DNA of 64,000 nucleotides from Anastrepha obliqua (GCF_027943255.1 NC_072894.1:81879601-81943600), one strand, 5' to 3'; shown: positions 34,705-45,930, counted from the first letter of the stretch. The notes: generated by a model not told the origin, from the sequence alone. Made by a program: numbers and translations.

Positions 34705-35344
34705 TTAACAAGTAAAACAACCGCATATTGGCATCGGAAAATCCGCTCGTGATCATCGAGAAACCTATGCAATTTGATGTGAATTTAAAGCCGTGGCATC
34801 ATTGGAAAATTTTTCTTTGAAAATGCTGCTGGAAACGTTATTTCAGTCAACGGAAAGCGCTACAGAGACCTGAGAAATTTTATTTTTGATCGGCAATTTA
34901 ATACATGAACTTGGACGTCTTTGGTTTCAGCAGAATGTCTACTCAGCCCATGCCACAATCGATCATTTGCACGCCAAGTTCCGCAATCGTGTTATCAGCC
35001 GTCTCGACGATGTTGGTCGGCCACCTCGGAACTGCGATTCTACGCCGTTAAACATTTTTTGTGGGGCGCGAGAAGGACTGAAGCTAATGTACATAATCTA
35101 ATAACGATTCGCTTCTTTAAGGTGAATATTGAACAAGATATTCGTGAGATAGAGCCAAAAATCGTCACCAAGATCTTGGAAAACTTGGGTGGTAGCATGC
35201 GCTATTACGAAGCCAGACCAGGTAGTCATGTGATTGAAATCGTACCATAAATTATGTAAATGACTGCTCCTTCACATATACGAAAATAAAAATGTTCTTA
35301 ATTTGTTTGAATGCACAAAAAAAATCACGACATGGACCACCCTC
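34705..35344 (+). pseudogene. Mariner-superfamily transposase, C-terminal relic
   Basis: Decayed frames give IGKFFFENAAGNVISVNGKRYRDL, then WFQQNVYSAHATIDHL (the block with the second catalytic aspartate, here asparagine), FRNRVISRLDDVGRPPRNCDST (SRNGDVNWPPRSCDLTP-like in relatives) and the C-terminus FKVNIEQDIREIEPKIVTK to IEIVP. The order matches insect DDE_3 transposases linked to DUF4817-type N-termini. The right end reads GGACCACCCTC next to TA (35345-35346). No left end exists; the LINE tail at 34698 abuts it. Confidence 0.7.
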
Positions 35345-35499
35345 TATCACCAGTTGGCAACCAGTATATTACTCTGCCTACGTTTTTTAAATGGTGGAAT
35401 CCGTGGCTTAAACCACCTGCAGTTTTTCAATAAATAATGGGTCCATCAAACTTTTCGCTATGAAATGCGATTCGGTCTTTGTATATATACGGAGGCACA

Positions 35500-36335
35500 G
35501 TAAAATAATAATCAAAATGACTTTATTGTTTTTTAAAATAATCAAAATTTTCAAAATTGAAATCACACTTTCCACTCAGAAGTGTATACCTAAAGAGCGA
35601 CCTCTTTAAAGACTTCAACAGGTGTCATTACGCTAGTCATTTAGTGCCAAATCAGGTCATTGTGTGCCAATGCAGATCTGAAATGAGATATTAATTTGGT
35701 CTTTCGGGTGCTCAAACACTCTCTTGTGTGAGCCGGTACGGGAAAGCCCGGATTGTCTTGTTGAAGGAGGATTCGTCTTCGACAGTTGATTTTTCACAAT
35801 TTCCGAAAACTTCTAGCAAAACAATAGTTATGTACCACTCGGAAATTCACAGTTTTAAGTTTCTTTGGTACAGTTGTGACATAACCAAATTTTTCGAAAA
35901 AACTGGCGGTGATTTGCTTTGAGGTGCATTTTCCGAGAACAACTTTTATTGGATTAAGCTCGTCTTGGAACACCCATACAGTCGATTGCTGTTCTGTTCC
36001 AGATTCCTCAGCTGTTTTGGCATCATAGATGTGCTTCCAACCACCGCGACTGAATTTCTTCAAGTTTTTTTTACACCAATCGACACGAGTCCTTGTTTGG
36101 GCGATTGTCAAATTATTCATTATACCAGCGCTTTACAGTCTCTAAATGTGGTACTTCAACATCCATAGTCAAAGTAAGTTTATCAATGCACTTTTGTCTC
36201 GTAAATTCACGTCAAAAATTTAATAAATCATCGTACGAAAGTTTTCACGAATTAATTCCATCTTTTGAGCGATATGAATTTTGCAACACAAATGTGACAC
36301 GTAAATTTATGGTAAAAAATACCAAAATTTTCGGT
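35500..36335 (-). pseudogene. Mariner relic with internal deletion
   Basis: Minus strand. From 36335 it reads FTINLRVTFVLQNSYRSKDGIN and KLTLTMDVEVPHLETVKRWYNE (N-terminal helix-turn-helix). The next block, NLTIAQTRTRVDWCKKNLKKF, follows at once, so the linker is deleted. Then come TVWVFQDELNPIKVVLGK and SKQITASFFEKFGYV up to about 35794, in the area after the first catalytic aspartate, and a decayed tail to about 35500. This is the lineage often annotated as SETMAR-like mariner in insects. Several stops. Confidence 0.7.
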
Positions 36336-36543
36336 TAAAATTTCAAATTACAGTTCATCAGACGCAATCCAAAATATAAAGAGTAACCCTCGTATGTACA
36401 TTAGTGTGCCTCACCAAAAAAAGTTGAGGTTGTCCCACCGGAATTACGAAAATATATTTTCAGACTTCCGCCAACTAACCATATCAAGATTTACGTGAGC
36501 TGGATGGTTTTTAAAATACCTCTGAAAACTCAGTTTTTTTTTA

Positions 36544-38337
36544 ATGAAAGTAGTTTTTAAGCTTGAGATGCTGGCCAATAGGAACAACGCCCGAAAATTC
36601 TACCAGAAAGTTCGGCGGCTTACAGAAGGTTTTAAGACCGGGGCGTTTTCCTGTAAGAACAAAGACGGCGATCTGGTGACTGACGTACAGAGCAATCTTA
36701 AATTATGGAGAGAACACTTCTCGAACCTGTTAAACAGTGACAGCTGCGCATGTCATAGAGAATGTGAAGATCCCGATACCCCAATCGATGACGACGGAAT
36801 TGTAGTTCCGTTACCCGATCATGACGAGGTGAGAATAGCGATAACGCGCCTAAAGAACAACAAAGCCGCGGGCGCCGACGGACTCCCGGCTGAGCTATTC
36901 AAACATGGCGGCGAGGAGCTGGTAAGGTGCATGCATCAGCTCCTATGCAAAATATGGTCGGATGAAAGCATGCCTGCCGATTGGAATTTAAGTGTGCTCT
37001 GCCCAATCCATAAGAAGGGCGATCCTGCAATTTGTGCCAATTACCGCGGGATTAGTCTTCTAAATATCGCCTATAAGGTTCTAGCGAGCGTATTGTGTGA
37101 AAGGCTGAAGCCCACCGTCAACCAACTGATTGGACCTTATCAGTGTGGCTTCAGACCTGGAAAGTCTACCATCGACCAAATATTCTCAATACGCCAAATC
37201 TTGGAAAAGACCCACGAAAGGAGAATCGACACACACCATCTTTTCGTCGACTTCAAAGCTGCATTCGACAGTACAGAAAGGAGTTACCTGTATGCCGCTA
37301 TGTCTGAATTTGGTATCCCCGCAAAACTAATACGGCTATGTAAGATGACGTTGCTCAACACCAGCAGCGCCGTCAGAATTGGGAAGGACCTCTCCGAGCC
37401 GTTTGATACCAAACGAGATTTCAGACAGGGTGACTCACTGTCGTGTGACTTCTTTAACCTGATGTTGGAGAGCATCGTACGAGCCGCAGAACTTAATCGC
37501 TCAGGCACAATATTTTATAAGAGCGTACAATTACTGGCGTATGCCGATGATATTGACATCATCGGCCTTAACAACCGCGCTGTTAGTTCTGCCTTCTCCA
37601 AACTGGATAAAGAGGCAAAGCAAATGGGTCTGGTGGTGAATGAGGACAAAACGAAGTACCTCCTGTCTTCAAACAAACAGTCGGCGCACTCGCGTATCGG
37701 CACCCACGTCACTGTAGACAGTTATAATTTTGAGGTTGTAAAAGACTTCGTGTATTTGGGAACCAGCATTAACACCTATAACAATGTCAGCCTTGAAATC
37801 CAACGTAGAATCTCTCTTGCCAACAAGTGCTACTTTGGACTAAGTAGGCAACTGAGCAGTAAAGTCCTCTCTCGACGAACAAAACTAACACTCTACAAGA
37901 CTCTCATCATGCCCGTCCTGACGTATGGCGCAGAAGCTTGGACGATGACAACATCCGATGAAGCGACGCTTGGAGTGTTCGAGAGAAAGATTCTGCGTAA
38001 GATTTTTGGACCTTTGCACGTTGGCAACGGCGAATATCGCAGACGATGGAACGATGAGCTGTATGAGCTTTACGACGACATAGACATAGCGCAGCGAATA
38101 AAGATCCAGCGGCTACGTTGGCTGGGTCATGTCGTCCGAATGGATACAAACGCTCCGGCTTTGAAAGTATTCGATGCGGTACCAGCTGGTGGTAGCAGAG
38201 GAAGAGGAAGGCCTCCTCTGCGTTGGAAAGATCAGGTGGAGAAGGACTTGGCTTCACTTGGTGTGTCCAATTGGCGCCGGTTAGCACGAGAAAGAAACGA
38301 CTGGCGCGCTTTATTAAGCTCGGCCAAAATCGCGTAA
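36544..38337 (+). CDS. RTE-like LINE reverse transcriptase, 5'-truncated open frame
   Basis: A 597-codon open frame encoding the reverse transcriptase half of a non-LTR retrotransposon ORF2. Seen: LKNNKAAGADGLPAELFK near 103-120, VLCPIHKKGD near 151, NYRGISLLNIAYKV near 166, FVDFKAAFD with D236, YADD at 333-336, then YGAEAWTM and RLRWLGHVVRM, and a C-terminal WRRLARERNDWRAL. The apurinic-type endonuclease that should precede the RT is absent. The first five or six codons, including the ATG, come from flanking DNA, because the element itself starts at 36561. The stop TAA falls inside the 3' hairpin element. No internal stop or frameshift is seen. The post-palm motifs point to the RTE clade; CR1-like groups are the alternative. 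Confidence 0.85.
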   Translation: MKVVFKLEMLANRNNARKFYQKVRRLTEGFKTGAFSCKNKDGDLVTDVQSNLKLWREHFSNLLNSDSCACHRECEDPDTPIDDDGIVVPLPDHDEVRIAITRLKNNKAAGADGLPAELFKHGGEELVRCMHQLLCKIWSDESMPADWNLSVLCPIHKKGDPAICANYRGISLLNIAYKVLASVLCERLKPTVNQLIGPYQCGFRPGKSTIDQIFSIRQILEKTHERRIDTHHLFVDFKAAFDSTERSYLYAAMSEFGIPAKLIRLCKMTLLNTSSAVRIGKDLSEPFDTKRDFRQGDSLSCDFFNLMLESIVRAAELNRSGTIFYKSVQLLAYADDIDIIGLNNRAVSSAFSKLDKEAKQMGLVVNEDKTKYLLSSNKQSAHSRIGTHVTVDSYNFEVVKDFVYLGTSINTYNNVSLEIQRRISLANKCYFGLSRQLSSKVLSRRTKLTLYKTLIMPVLTYGAEAWTMTTSDEATLGVFERKILRKIFGPLHVGNGEYRRRWNDELYELYDDIDIAQRIKIQRLRWLGHVVRMDTNAPALKVFDAVPAGGSRGRGRPPLRWKDQVEKDLASLGVSNWRRLARERNDWRALLSSAKIA

Positions 38338-38365
38338 GCGGTTATCGCGCCAATTAAGAAGAAGA
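36561..38365 (+). mobile_element. 5'-truncated RTE-like LINE with target duplication
   Basis: Bounded by a 9-bp direct repeat AGTTTTTAA at 36552-36560 and 38366-38374. The 3' end has only about 28 bases after the stop codon and finishes in an AAG repeat, as RTE-type elements do. 5' truncation at insertion explains the missing endonuclease. With an intact RT frame it is the best-preserved LINE in the window. Confidence 0.85.
38317..38356 (+). promoter_or_regulatory. LINE 3' end element shared with the SINE family
   Basis: Forty bases made of AGCTCGGCCAAA, a 17-base middle with the small hairpin CGC-GTAA-GCG, and CGCGCCAATTA just before the AAG tail. SINE copies have the same first block, a 17-base hairpin of different sequence (CACCC-AAAAA-GGGTG) and the last block with one or two changes. 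It is probably the sequence recognised by the LINE reverse transcriptase. Confidence 0.7.
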
Positions 38366-38374
38366 AGTTTTTAA

Positions 38375-39769
38375 AAACAGTTTCGCACAGCAGCATAGCA
38401 AAATAGGAGAAGTGTTTATTTATTCCTCCCTACATGCGACGCTTATAACAAGTGGATACGAGTATTAGATATTAAGCTTGAGGAATTTAAGGTTTGTATG
38501 TATTGCTACATTCTGAAGTTCCTTGAATAATAATATTTATGATTGAACGCAGTGGCATCCACTTTCCTGCCACTTGCTTGCCAATAAAATGAAAGTTTAT
38601 AAAACAGATTTCTAAGGAAAAACTATTTCCCAATAGCACATTTCGTGGCTTATAGTTACATACCACCGTTTTATGGCGGCTTTAGACGCCTGGTGCCTGT
38701 TTGCCCGCCGATTGCTTGCAAGATATTGGCAGTGTTGTTGTTATTATATTTCCTGTTGCTGTCATTTTTATGGCTATTTTCTGTTTTTATGCCCTGTTCG
38801 TACTGCCAGCTATGTAGCAAGTAGCTGTATATGTTGCGCAAGCGCAACTATTGCAAAATTGCAGTTGTATTCATTTCCTTATTGTTGCTGCTTTTGTTAT
38901 TTTCTTTTTCACAATAGCTCTTCACTACTAGTTCCACAAACTTCCCGCACTTGATCGACTCGTCTTCCGTTGCATTCAAGCAAGTTGTAAGACCAACTTG
39001 GCCTGGTCTGGCCCGGTCCAGTCCAGACTTGCTACAACAATAACAACCAGCCAAATGACTTGACACAAAATGCATAACATTGAAAGCAAAATTGTCAAGC
39101 TCGTCTGCCGTGTAACATCGATTATGTTGTTGATGTTGCTAAGAGTACTGGCCACTATTACAATGGCATATCTTCTTGTAGCTTAATAGCCGGTTTTTTG
39201 ACGCTTTGGGATCGTGCGTTTGAATGTATTTCAAGTGCACTGTGCGACGCCGATACACTAATGCCACATTTCACTTTTCTGTTTCTTCACTGGGAAATCT
39301 GTATGCGACAACTTGTTCAGTGTCTGGTGACAATTGATTGTAATCCATTTGTTATCTGAATCTAATTATTTAACCTTATTGGGATCCATTTTTAGTCTTC
39401 TAATTCACTAAGGCATGCAACATGAAGAAAAAGTTCACCGAAAACGTACACGAGTATATAATAAATCTGAACTGCGATACGAGTCTTTAAATGCCATTAT
39501 CTGATTGTTAAGTATGATCAGAGCCAAGGTAACTCTGCAAGTACACTGACATCTTTTTCTGCGCGGAAGATATGTACGTTCCTTAGAAAAGCGAGAAAAA
39601 AATGGTTTGTTTGCTTTTTCGAGTTATTTATTTCGGGGGTTTTTAAGATTTGAGTGTTGTCCTGAATCTTCAGTCTTGTTTTTGTCTAGTTCGTTATATA
39701 ATGTTCGTATAGACTTTGGTACTTCGTTAACAAGTTCTGAAGATAGAGATAACCCGTTTTTTCGCTATG
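38375..39769. other. Non-coding stretch
   Basis: No gene is recognised. It has TTGTTGCTG-type simple sequence (38730-38900) and moderate complexity elsewhere. Confidence 0.5.
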
Positions 39770-39960
39770 TCGTCTACTATCTCGCTCCTTTAATGCCGTT
39801 ATGACCTGAAACCCAATAGAAATGTAGCTTACAATTCACTGCCAACCTTTCTTCTGCCTCCCTGCTCTGAAGAACGATCTTTGACGTTATACTTGTAATA
39901 AACGATATAATTAACTTTGGAGTTGGTCCCAGTAGTAACACAAGCTGCCGTAATCTGGAA
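39770..39960 (-). pseudogene. LINE RNase H fragment
   Basis: The minus strand reads KLIISFITSITSKIVLQSREAE and LHFYWVSGHNGIKGAR, which matches the end of a LINE-type RNase H (WVPGHxGIxGNExAD in relatives). Short and decayed. Confidence 0.55.
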
Positions 39961-40305
39961 GCTTATATAAAGATTACGTTGAAGTTGTACTGCACATTTG
40001 GATTTCGTTAGCTCTAAAATGTGCTTATTGCTTTTATCTTACACGAAAAATATTTACTTAATAAGTAATTTTTTGGGAATTATGTTTTGCTTAGAAAAAA
40101 ATTTTTTGTTTTGAGATTCATGCAAAAACGAAAATTTTGTTTAAAAAATTGATTAGTGAAACGTTTTATTTTAAAATCGTAAAACAAAACAATGTAAAAA
40201 TAGAGTTGTAGTTGTACATTGTTATTGCTAAGCGCTGAGAAAATATGTAGTATCGCTTTTCTTAGATTTCTTAGCGGATTTAGCTAAGTTTTTTTATAAA
40301 AGTGA

Positions 40306-40400
40306 CCGCCGCCGTGGCTGAATACCATTCGGAGTGGAATGCTAGATATGGAGTTCAGCTTAAGCTACCTGTTTGAAATCACGTGGGCTTAAATGTTTTT
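40306..40400 (+). repeat. SINE head-like fragment
   Basis: GCCGCCGTGGCTGAAT followed by ACCATTCGGAGTGGAATGC resembles the tRNA-like head of the SINE family, and CCTGTTTGAAATCAC stands where the B box should be. Diverged and without the body. Confidence 0.55.
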
Positions 40401-40639
40401 TTATAAAAAAAAATAAAAAAAATAGTTAGTATGCAAATTCACGTTCAATCATATTAATAAAATATAATAAAAATGTAACCTGAACTTTTTTTCTTGCAGT
40501 GGATCCTAGGACCGCTTAAAAGTACCGTCAATGTTCTGCTCTATCGAATATTGCGCCAATGGTGACAGCGAGAGTTGCATTACTGTTTTATTTCTTTTTA
40601 ACACGAGACGATTGAAAAGATAGTGAACGGATATTCCTT

Positions 40640-41060
40640 TCCCCCTTCTCTACACCACTGTGGCATATACTATTGAGTCGTATATTCAACCTCGCTGTAT
40701 ACTCACTAACCTTCCAATGTTCTGTGAGAATCGCGATTAGTCTTGAGATGTCTGAAGGTCATCTGTAATAGTGAGTCTCTAGTTCCATCTTAAACCGGCT
40801 GAAGGGAACTTCTACTGGTCAGTCGATCTTAAGCAGGAGCCTAGCTTAGAAACCTCATCCGTCTTCTCGTAACCCTTGATTTTCCTGTGACCTGGAACCC
40901 ATACCAGAGTGAATTCGAGGCATTAACTGGGTGAGTTGAGTTCCTCTATGCACTGAATTACAAGCTTGGAAGTTATTTTAATTGAGTTTACCGCTATAGC
41001 AGCCTGATTACCCGTGAAGATATCGGACGTGATTTCAGCTTGCATGATGCCAAAAACTGT
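40640..41060 (-). pseudogene. LINE RNase H fragment
   Basis: The minus strand reads GNQAAIAVNSIKITSKLVIQ, then in another frame FTLVWVPGHRKIKGYEKTDE and KLGSCLRSTDQ. These are the DNQAAI and WVPGHR.I.GNE.AD blocks of a LINE RNase H. At least one shift and one stop. Confidence 0.65.
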
Positions 41061-42478
41061 CTTTCACCCTTAAATTTTTAACTTAATGTAGTTGTAATCT
41101 TCAGTTCCTGTTAAAACAGAAGCTTATCAGGAAATTTACATGCGACCACTTGTTAATTAATTTTCATTTAAACTAATCTTAAGTGCTCGTGCAACAGTTA
41201 AATATTCCAAACAACATTTACAATATTTATCCAAATGATCAGGGCAACACCCATTTTTTGAAATTTTACTTGCGCCGTATTTTTTTTTTTTTTTCATTAT
41301 TTGTGTCAAATAAGAACGAAAAAAACGGAATATCTCTATTTAAAGTAAACAAAATTAAATTTAATACAAATGATGAACCCATTAAAAGAAATACCAAGAG
41401 GCTGTATGCGTATGCCTCGATAACGGCTTAATAAAACTTAAGTTGGGGTCAAGTATTGTTATCATCTTCTTTAAATCCAACAATAATATTATTGAGATCC
41501 AATGAAACCACGCTCTTTTTTTATATACTTAGACTAAGTCACAATCCACCCGTCTGGTGTCACAAGCTGTACCTCTCACTATGAGTTTGTTTGATTCCAA
41601 GAATTAACAGCCAGCCGAAATAAAATCTTCCTAAAATGTTTGCGGGTATTTAAAGTCCGGTCCGATCTGGACCGAATTTATCATTCCTTACTTGTTCTTT
41701 ATTGACTTCTTTATTTTCTAAATTTGTTTTAATTCTCACTCTCGTTACACTACACTTTTATGTTATATAAATATTTGATATGTTAAATGTGCTTGTATGA
41801 ATATTTTCATACATATGGGTATGTGCGTAGATACATATATAAACATTAATGGTTGAATACTTCCATTTAAATGTTTATTTTAGATTTGATTTCAGTCATT
41901 CACTGCCGCTGACTTTGACCTTCACATTGAATTTCTGGATTATAGCGAAAACTAAGGCCGCGCTCACACTGCCAAATTATATGTATAAAGGCAGGTATAC
42001 CCGGAAAGAAATTGCTGCCGATAGTTAAAAGAAGATGTTCATTCTAACTGGAATATTTTACTTTAGTACTTTTGGCATATTTAAAATAGAAATGTATTAG
42101 GAAACGTGTGAATTTTCCACTGATGTTAATCTAATTTTTAAATAGTATTTTCCATATACTTATGTATTGCAGTAAGCTACAAGGGAGTTGTTGTAAGTGA
42201 AATAAAAATATTCAATTTTAGTAATATTTCCTTCCATACTAGTTAGAAATACCATTAATTATAATTAGTAGCACACCGCAACATTTACCCCAATATTATA
42301 ATATTAAATTCAAACTTGATTTGCAAATGAAATAAATAGAATGACACAGACGACCTTGACAAATTTAAACTCGAACTTCTATGTTTTATATAAGCATAAC
42401 TTTTAAATTGTAGAAGCATAATTTGGATATTCTGTGATCGAAATAATGAAATGTTACTCACATACGAGTATATACTCA
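41061..42478. other. Non-coding AT-rich region
   Basis: Nothing recognisable; T-rich low complexity near 41280-41295. Confidence 0.5.
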
Positions 42479-43425
42479 CCACGCTGATGATATGGTGTTA
42501 ATGGCATCAAGACTGTGCCCCAATACGATCAGTGGGATCATTCAAAAGGTGCTTAACTCTTCGGCTCCAGGTATGGCTCAGTATTTTGGTGAAAAGCTCT
42601 AGAGAGAGAATATAATATCAAATTACTTGGCAGAATACAAAGATCAGCCTGTGCAATAACAGTCGGTACAATCAGATCATGTCCTACGGATGCCCTGAAC
42701 GCTCTGACACACGTTATTCCGGTAGATCTACATATCAAGAAGATGGCAACAATGAGTGTATTTAGGTTAAATGAAGCGGGTCGCTGGAAGGAAAAAGCTC
42801 ATGGTCATGCCAGTCTATAACTGCGACAAACCCAGTATACCTCGAAGAGGACTAACTACATCGTCCCGACGGTAACATTCAGTAGAAATGTTGTCACTCT
42901 CTTTCAATCTAGGAAAGAATGGAATAAGGGATTCTCACTAAACAACTTCGACACTACAGTCTATACAGATGGCAGTAAAATGGTTGTGTCGGAGCTGGTA
43001 TATATTCTCATAAACTTAAAATTGAAAAATCTGTGCGTCTCCCTAATGCTTGCAGTGTCTTTCAAGCGGAAGTACTGGCAATTGGGGAAGCTTGTAGACT
43101 ACTAATCGCAGATCCCTCTTTTAAGGGCAATATCGCTAATCTGTCGGATAACCAAGCTGCAATCCAGGCACTGGGTTCGGCTACAACAACCTCTAAAGTG
43201 GTGGAACAAAGCAGGACTAGCCTAACCACCTTGAGCGAAAACCATAAAGTTACCTTAATCTGGGTCCCGGGACATCGGAGCATTGAAGGTGATGAAAAAT
43301 CGGATGAACTGGCAAGAAGGGGATCTGCCATGAATAACGCTCTTGCAGACTAGGTATTCAAACCATTAGGTGCAGTCACGAGTGCAATTTCCCTAAAATA
43401 GTCATGCCAAATAGATACAGAGCTG
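42479..43425 (+). pseudogene. LINE relic: RT end and RNase H
   Basis: Starts with HADDMVLMASRLCPNTISGI (YADD area). A deletion joins this to LLGRIQRSACAITVGTIRSCPTDAL, PVDLHIKKMATMSVFRL and GRWKEKAHGHASL. RNase H follows: VYTDGSKM, a short lesion, then an open frame 43033-43353 with VFQAEVLAIGEACRLL, SDNQAAIQALGSATTTSKVV and LIWVPGHRSIEGDEKSDELAR, the best-kept RNase H in the window. It ends at a Tc1-like insertion. Confidence 0.78.
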
Positions 43426-43431
43426 AGCTTA

Positions 43432-44276
43432 CAGTCTGTGTCAGAAGAAAAGAACCGGTTTTTTTCTTGTAACTTCAAGATATATTACATTCTGCTTTTT
43501 GCTGCGACGCCAGTGCTAACTCAGGTTAGTGTCGTTCGAAATTTTTCCGAAAACGCAACCAAACAAAAATGAGTGAGAAGTACGCGAAGCATTTCTAAGC
43601 GGTATTTTTATCCACACATTCGAAAGACCCGAACTTATCTTACGCCGCGGCTGCAAAAGTTATTAAAAAATCAAAAAAGTTTGTAGTTTGTTGTCATGTG
43701 GAATCAGCTGTACAAAGTGTACAAAAATGTTGATGACGTCCAACTTTTTAAGCGAGACCCTTCTTTGCGACTACGGCAAGCGCGCAACTTTCTTGCTAAA
43801 AAGGGAATAGATGTGAGTATCAACACCATCGAATGTCGACTGAATGAAGCAAATATATCCTACCGTCCCACATCATCAAAATCACTGCTCTCAGAAAAAC
43901 ACATTGAAAAACAACAAAACTAGAAAATGGGGTCACAGTAATGGGCTGGCCTTCCCAGTCCCCATACGCCAACTCCATTGAAAATGTGTGGGGAACTATG
44001 GAATCGCATCTTGCTGGAAGGCCAATTCATGATTTAAAGCAACTCGCGCGTCAAGTTCGCAAAATCTAGTCCTCTTTGTCGACAAGCTACGCAGAAAAGC
44101 TGGTTCAAAGCATGCCGAGAAGACGCCAGGCTATATTCGACAACCATGGAGACTACACGGCTTATTAAGTAATTGCGACTCGCAGTTTTGTACATACTTT
44201 TATGTAAAACAAAATTTAAATATACACCTTTTATACTTCATGAATAATCGCGGTTTCTTTTTTCTGACACAGACTG
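43432..44276 (+). mobile_element. Tc1-like element with large internal deletion
   Basis: 845 bp between TA at 43430-43431 and 44277-44278, with inverted ends CAGTCTGTGTCAGAA. The transposase N-terminus is seen in 43696-43920 (LYKVYKNVDDVQLFKRDPSL, then FLAKKGIDVSINTIECRLNEA). The sequence then jumps to WPSQSPYANSIENVWGTMESH with the catalytic glutamate, and to AEKLVQSMPRRRQAIFDNHGDYTAY at the C-terminus. Both catalytic aspartates are deleted. It could move only with help from an intact relative. Confidence 0.85.
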
Positions 44277-44278
44277 TA

Positions 44279-44803
44279 TGTAACGGTATTGACGTAGTTG
44301 TTAGTGAAATAGTTACGTACACGGTGAGATGTGTGAACTGGTTCATTGTCGCCATTAAGAAACCAAGATTTCGATTTCTTGCAACGATACATTCTCTTCC
44401 CACTCTGTTATAAGCGTACACAATACCTCTTATTTGCTAACTGATTCTATTAGAAGGAATTTTGAGTAGACCAAACTGCGTCATTCAAAGAAAACCATAA
44501 AAAAAACTTTATTTTGAATTGCCTTGTATTGGTTTTTTTGTCAAGCCCAGTTCGTTTCGATATTTTCAGTCATATTCTTAACGGTGCAAAAGCTCACATC
44601 TACACCTTATATGATTGGCGTAACATCTTTAATTTTTGCGTCTTAATTTCCCCTCATTTTCCCAAGCAATTCAACTCATCGAGTTCCTACGATTATGCAA
44701 AAGCCGTCAAGGCGAGTTCTTAAACCAAGAAAATGCACCTGCACCTAATCTGTAGAAGGCTTAATATATCATGGCGGAATAATAAAAGGTGGCATTACAC
44801 ATA
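44279..44803. other. Non-coding stretch between two TIR elements
   Basis: About 520 bp with no recognised feature. A region around 44480-44720 is open in one frame but has no motif. Confidence 0.5.
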
Positions 44804-45060
44804 TCGCACCCTAAATACAAAAGGGTCACAACTCAAAATTTTCCACACTCGAGCTTGACTTGTTTACAGTAGCACAGAAAACAAACTATGTGACATATCA
44901 CGCTGAAATTTGCCATGTAAGCTTATAACAGTCCTACCAAAAAAACAAAAAATTTATTTTTGCCATATGTCGTTCGTGGACCGTTTTATTGATAACGTCT
45001 CGTTCATATTTGAGCAGAAGGAACATTTTGAGTTGTGACCCTTTTGTATTTAGGGTGCGA
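44804..45060 (+). mobile_element. Mariner-derived MITE
   Basis: 257 bp, TA-flanked, with long inverted ends that start TCGCACCCTAAATACAAAAG on one side and end in the complement, GGGTGCGA, on the other. The terminal similarity extends about 35 bases, to AGTTGTGACCC/GGGTCACAACT and AAAATTTT/AAAATGTT. The interior, reversed, matches 9318-9500 over about 180 bases, so it is a deletion product of the mariner whose relic lies there. Confidence 0.88.
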
Positions 45061-45062
45061 TA

Positions 45063-45689
45063 TATATTTAGGAGAGGCATTTACACATATATATTTAGGG
45101 GACAATTTTGCTATTATCTTCGAAATAGTATTTGCTTGCAACACTGTTCTTTTTTCTTCAAGTCTCCGTTTAAATTATTTTTCTATTTTTTGGAAAAATA
45201 CATAAAATCTGTAAAATGCCATTTATTTGTGAATAATAAGCAATAGGTATAATAAATTGAAAAGAAAAAGGTATAAGAGATTAATCTTTATAAATCTCTT
45301 ATATTGACCAATATAATTTTTTTTATTTAAACATTATACACACAAAGCTCACATTTAGCATTTGTTATAATCACGCTGTTGATTTCGTTGATTTTCATAA
45401 ACTTAATTGCATCCAACCCGTAGTTGGTTCTTTTATCTGTAATGCTTTTAACTCTGAAACACACGCAAAAGTTCTCATATCTACGTTGCTTCGCTTTGTA
45501 TGAATGAAATTTTTTAACTTGTTGTTATTTCATAGATTTAGTATATCATAAGCTCTTTTGTTATTGTTATTGTTAGTTTTACAAGGTGAAGTTCAAAATA
45601 AACAAGACTAGCGTGATAAACATTTTTTTGATGGCGCCATCATTTTAGTAAGTTAGTGCGTTGGATGTTACATTCCTAGCTGACTTCCA
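45063..45689. other. Non-coding stretch
   Basis: T-rich sequence, no gene recognised. Confidence 0.5.
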
Positions 45690-45930
45690 GTAAAAGCTTG
45701 GTGGAAGCGAAGTTATGTTTGTGTCATCGGTACAAAAATAAGTTTCGAACAAAGAGCTAACATCAAATTTTGTTTTAAGATCAATAAAACGTTTACCGAA
45801 ACATTTGAATTGATGAAAAAAGTTTATGGCGATGATTGTTTCTTTCGTGCCAGAGTTCATGAGTGGTTTACATGTTTCAGAGATGGTCATGAGGACATAA
45901 ATGACAATGCTCAAACAACAAGGTGAATTT
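45690..45930 (+). pseudogene. Mariner transposase N-terminal fragment
   Basis: Plus-strand frame: FEQRANIKFCFKINKTFTET, FELMKKVYGDDCFFRARVHEW and FRDGHEDINDNAQ. This is the first helix-turn-helix of a mariner transposase; nothing of the catalytic domain follows. Confidence 0.65.
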
